Positions 61,253 through 64,000 of a stretch of 64,000 bases of DNA are shown here, one piece after another. Made by a program: the position numbers and the translations under genes. The notes under the pieces were generated by a model. That model made no database searches. It worked only from the letters and a program-made list of their open reading frames with translations, and was not told the DNA's origin. The stretch lies in assembly GCF_042651565.1 (NCBI RefSeq), contig NZ_JBHSDF010000003.1. One strand, given 5' to 3'. Each line of letters starts with the position of its first letter. Positions within the stretch are counted from its first letter, which is position 1. The DNA comes from Salinispirillum marinum (GTDB lineage Bacteria; Pseudomonadota; Gammaproteobacteria; Pseudomonadales; Natronospirillaceae).

Positions 61253-63490
61253 TTAAAATTTGATCGGATCGGCCGGCGCGAATCCGGTCAAGGACGCCAC
61301 CAAAATGTCCGGTAATTGACCGCGCCGGGTGTTGTATTGTTCGATGGCCTGAGTGTAGCCGATGCGCATGTGTGCGATATCGTCTTCCAAACGAGCCAAC
61401 TGGTGCATTAACGCGCGAACACTCGCGTCTGCTTTGAGTTCGGGATAGGCTTCAAAACGCACTAACAGGGTGTCGTGCAGTTGGTGTTCTTGGGCAATGA
61501 GCTCGGCCCGCGCTTGCGCCGTCCAAGCGTCCGGCTGCCATTGCTGGCGCAGGGCCACAATACGCGCTTGAAGTTCCTTTTCGTGCGCCAGGTACATTTG
61601 CGTGACCGATTCCAGCATGGGCAACAAGTTGGCGCGTTTTTTAAGTGCGACGTTGACGTTTGCATCGGTGAGCTGAATGCGTTGGCGCAAGAAGACCAAA
61701 TCGTTATACATCAATATCAGCACCAAAACGCCCCAATAGACGAGTGGAACAGCAGCGCACCACAGGTAGGGCAAGACGCCAAACTGCCCTGATTGCCCAG
61801 CTAACCCCAAGGCCACAGCCACCCCACCGATGAGCGCAACACAGAAACCGGCAAACGCCTGCGCTGCCTTACGCACCATCAATTCGCCTTCGGATAAGTC
61901 GGTCACAATGAAGGGTTGATCCTGGTCGCCATGGCGGACCTCGAGTGCAGACCCTTCTTCCGACACATCAACAGGCCCGAGGACATACAACGGCGTGTCC
62001 GGTCGAATGCGAATTTCGGTATGCCGTTGCTTCCCCTGTTTCTTGACCACACGGTCCTGCACCACAAATTCAGCCTGGCTCGGATATACCCGCAAACGGC
62101 CTTGCTTAGGGTCTGCTTCATCGGGCGCAAGCTCGAACGGTTGCTCGGTGTGGTCCCGGTAAATTTCGACCCATTTTGTGCTCTTGCCGCTTTTGCGCTG
62201 TTCTTCTATGGTAAAACGATAACTCAAACAGGGTTCGCCGCTCAGTGGGCCGGTGAGTGCCGTCATGCCGTCGGGCAATACAGCACGACCTTGTATTTCA
62301 TTCAGCCCGAACACCACCCCGGCCACATGGGTGGTGGGCAAATTCTCCATCAGACGTTTCAGTTTGATTCGGCGCAGACTGAACGGTAATGCAAGCCCTG
62401 CCGTCAGCAGCCCACCCAATATAAACATCAGGGTATGCCAAACGCTCAATCGCGTCGGCCGGAATACCTCTGGCGGCTGTGGCGAGACCTCCGGGGCGCT
62501 CATATCTGCGGGCACAAATCGACGCTCCGGCCATAATTGAATGAGGTCGGCGACCCTTGCCTGCCGCAATAATACATGGTCAACCACCGCTGCTAGGCGA
62601 TCCGCACGATCGACCGGCACGTTCGCGTCCGATACTTGCCGCGCTAACTGCGTCCAATCCAAACGAGCGTCGATGGCGGGCAGTTGATCGCGCAGGAGCT
62701 GCAGCACTTGTTGTTCATGCGCCTGCAAACGTGACAACGCATCCTCAACATCGGCTTTTGCCATTTGCATCCCGCGACTGAACAGCGTCACAAACACCAC
62801 CAAGGCCATCAGGAACACGAACATCAGGGTCTTGTGCCATTGCAACACCCAGACCAAAGCAAACACACCCGCCGCCAATGCGGCCACCCCTAGCAGGATA
62901 AAAGCAACCGACGTGGCAGCCATGGTGCTGCGCTCGCGCGACTCGCCGTAAGCCGACAACAAAGGCGTGTAACTGCCGGGCTCGGTAAAACTCACTTGCA
63001 GGGAATCTTGACCGCTGAGCGGCACCGCATAACCGAGCACAAAGAGGTCAGCACCGGGAAAGATGCTGTATTCGGTGTATCGCCGGTCACCTTCATGCCG
63101 GCGATGAGTTTGTGGCAAGGAGGCACGAACATCCGGTTCAATCAGCACCGCACCGGTGGCATCGCGTAAGAGAAATGGCGTGTATTCAATGGTGTCCGAA
63201 ACGGTCTGCCAACGGCGGTCGCCGTCCGAATCAACCACTTCACGCTCGATGTGGTAGCGGTAGTACACGACCTCGCGCTCCGTGTCTGGTGTAACCAGCA
63301 CTTGGTCGGGGGTGATGGGTTCCGCCTGCCCTTGCAGGTTGACTTCACCGGGCAATACCGCATGCACCGGCACGCTGGGCAATCGCTCTATTTGACGAAA
63401 CTGGGTTAGCCGCTCATAGCCAAGCCCGGTGACCCAATAACCCATGCCCAGTAAGGCTATAGCCAAACAAAGTCCTACTATCCTTTTCAT
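61253..63490 (-). CDS. double GIDE (BAM)-domain / LemA fusion membrane protein
   Basis: About 745 residues from the ATG at 63490 (GGAGG upstream). Order: helix 5-23; GIDE-like domain 1 (about 45-190: YYRYHIEREVVDSDGD, TPFLLRDATGAVLIEPD); two helices (192-238); charged helical region (245-325); helix 351-371; GIDE domain 2 (about 385-535: GPLSGEPCLSYRFTIEEQRK, LRVYPSQAEFVVQDR, DTPLYVLGPVDV); two helices (544-594); LemA domain (596-740: YNDLVFLRQRIQL, VALKKRANLLPMLESV, GYTQAIEQYNTRR). GIDE/BAM domains occur in mitochondrial MULAN; no RING is present. 29 nt after selO on the same strand. Confidence 0.75.
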   Translation of the reverse strand: MKRIVGLCLAIALLGMGYWVTGLGYERLTQFRQIERLPSVPVHAVLPGEVNLQGQAEPITPDQVLVTPDTEREVVYYRYHIEREVVDSDGDRRWQTVSDTIEYTPFLLRDATGAVLIEPDVRASLPQTHRRHEGDRRYTEYSIFPGADLFVLGYAVPLSGQDSLQVSFTEPGSYTPLLSAYGESRERSTMAATSVAFILLGVAALAAGVFALVWVLQWHKTLMFVFLMALVVFVTLFSRGMQMAKADVEDALSRLQAHEQQVLQLLRDQLPAIDARLDWTQLARQVSDANVPVDRADRLAAVVDHVLLRQARVADLIQLWPERRFVPADMSAPEVSPQPPEVFRPTRLSVWHTLMFILGGLLTAGLALPFSLRRIKLKRLMENLPTTHVAGVVFGLNEIQGRAVLPDGMTALTGPLSGEPCLSYRFTIEEQRKSGKSTKWVEIYRDHTEQPFELAPDEADPKQGRLRVYPSQAEFVVQDRVVKKQGKQRHTEIRIRPDTPLYVLGPVDVSEEGSALEVRHGDQDQPFIVTDLSEGELMVRKAAQAFAGFCVALIGGVAVALGLAGQSGQFGVLPYLWCAAVPLVYWGVLVLILMYNDLVFLRQRIQLTDANVNVALKKRANLLPMLESVTQMYLAHEKELQARIVALRQQWQPDAWTAQARAELIAQEHQLHDTLLVRFEAYPELKADASVRALMHQLARLEDDIAHMRIGYTQAIEQYNTRRGQLPDILVASLTGFAPADPIKF

Positions 63491-63519
63491 CTTACCTCCA
63501 TATAGGAAAGCTCGCTTAA

Positions 63520-64000
63520 TCAAGTCCCACAAAAGGTTCTAAAAACGCGTTCTTCCGGTGGCGCCGGTTGTTCATAGGCCGAATTGTCCGGGTGCTCAAA
63601 GGGTCGGGTCACGGCGGCCAACAGTGCTTTAAACGGAGTGAAATCTGCATGGTCTTCGGCCGCCTGGATAACCGTGGCAACCCAATGGTTGCGCGGAATC
63701 ACCACGGGATTACTGCGCTGCAACAGGGCAAATTGCTGTTCCGGCGTTGTGCCGTCGCGCGCCAACCGTGCCTGCCAATCCGCCAGCCAGTCCTCGGACA
63801 CCCAAACGTCCGTCGGCAGTTGTTTAAGCGTGGACAACAGGCTGGCAAATCCGCGGGTAAAATCTTGATCGGACTGATGCAGTTCCGCCAAATAGCGTTC
63901 GATCAACACACGGTCGTCCGACTCGACATGGGTCAAACCCAGTTTCGCACCAAACACCGCCAGCCATGCAGCATCATAGTGCGTTTTGAATGACCCGATG
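63520..64000 (-). CDS. selO: SelO/YdiU protein adenylyltransferase, C-terminal part
   Basis: Open to the right edge; about 160 C-terminal residues are seen. HYDAAWLAVFGAKLGL, NPVVIPRNHWVATVIQAA, LLAAVTRPFEHPDNSAYEQPAP and the terminal RTFCGT are hallmarks of SelO, a pseudokinase that transfers AMP to protein Ser/Thr/Tyr and takes part in redox control. The terminal Cys of FCGT (Sec in animals) is kept. The GIDE/LemA gene follows by 29 nt. Confidence 0.93.
   Translation of the reverse strand, partial: IGSFKTHYDAAWLAVFGAKLGLTHVESDDRVLIERYLAELHQSDQDFTRGFASLLSTLKQLPTDVWVSEDWLADWQARLARDGTTPEQQFALLQRSNPVVIPRNHWVATVIQAAEDHADFTPFKALLAAVTRPFEHPDNSAYEQPAPPEERVFRTFCGT

Overview
The window is a gene-dense piece of a gammaproteobacterial chromosome with moderate G+C. 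The evidence is the macromolecular-synthesis block rpsU-yqeY-dnaG-rpoD followed by a CAT-anticodon tRNA (the ileX position in relatives), a divergent tsaD-folB-folK run, exonuclease I, a one-subunit class I fumarase and an MvaT-like nucleoid protein. MvaT-type proteins, solitary SBP_bac_3 proteins and MATE/GGDEF/MCP genes fit a free-living, motile, aquatic member of the Oceanospirillales/Pseudomonadales group. That placement is inference. I see no phage, integrase, transposase or CRISPR array.

Layout. 1-5.4 kb: 3' end of a FdhF/YdeP-like molybdopterin oxidoreductase, then leftward MFS transporter, CASTOR/POLLUX-type channel and a solitary solute-binding protein. 5.6-16.4 kb: diguanylate cyclase, divergent LysR/PhzF pair, FG-GAP lipoprotein, stand-alone NAD(P)HX dehydratase, ABC exporter, second solitary binding protein, and a three-gene ECF-sigma cluster divergent from a GIN-domain protein. 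16.4-26.9 kb: YaiI-family protein, P2-type cation ATPase, MvaT-like protein, MATE exporter, duplicated DUF1566 protein, chemoreceptor, folE, trmN6 and initiator tRNA. 27.2-32.3 kb: a complete frc-type sugar ABC locus (ROK regulator; frcBCAK order) with a good promoter, a palindrome and two intercistronic hairpins. 32.4-42.5 kb: large DUF349 protein, sbcB, fumarase plus a degenerate kinase-like membrane protein, a large M16-fold protein lacking the zinc motif, and a fasciclin protein. 42.8-50.3 kb: folK/folB/tsaD divergent from rpsU-yqeY-dnaG-rpoD, then a 382-nt gap with a terminator and several palindromes, then tRNA-Ile2. 50.4-64 kb: SRAP protein, DUF1304, GMC oxidoreductase divergent from katG, repeat cluster, adenylate cyclase, disulfide-flavoprotein/DUF1499 pair divergent from an OhrR-like regulator, a very short orphan flagellin, a double-GIDE/LemA fusion, and the 3' part of selO at the right edge.

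How genes work together. The frc locus is a self-contained sugar uptake unit. The OhrR-like regulator sits opposite the flavoprotein operon with paired palindromes on both -10 regions, which suggests direct thiol/peroxide-responsive control; katG and selO also belong to redox defence. The ECF cluster and the GIN protein face each other across a long palindrome. The less ordinary material is the double-GIDE/LemA protein between selO and the mini-flagellin, a hairpin repeat family with a loop that is inverted between copies (after rpoD and katG), the palindromes of the rpoD-tRNA gap, and the H-NS/MvaT hybrid C-terminus.
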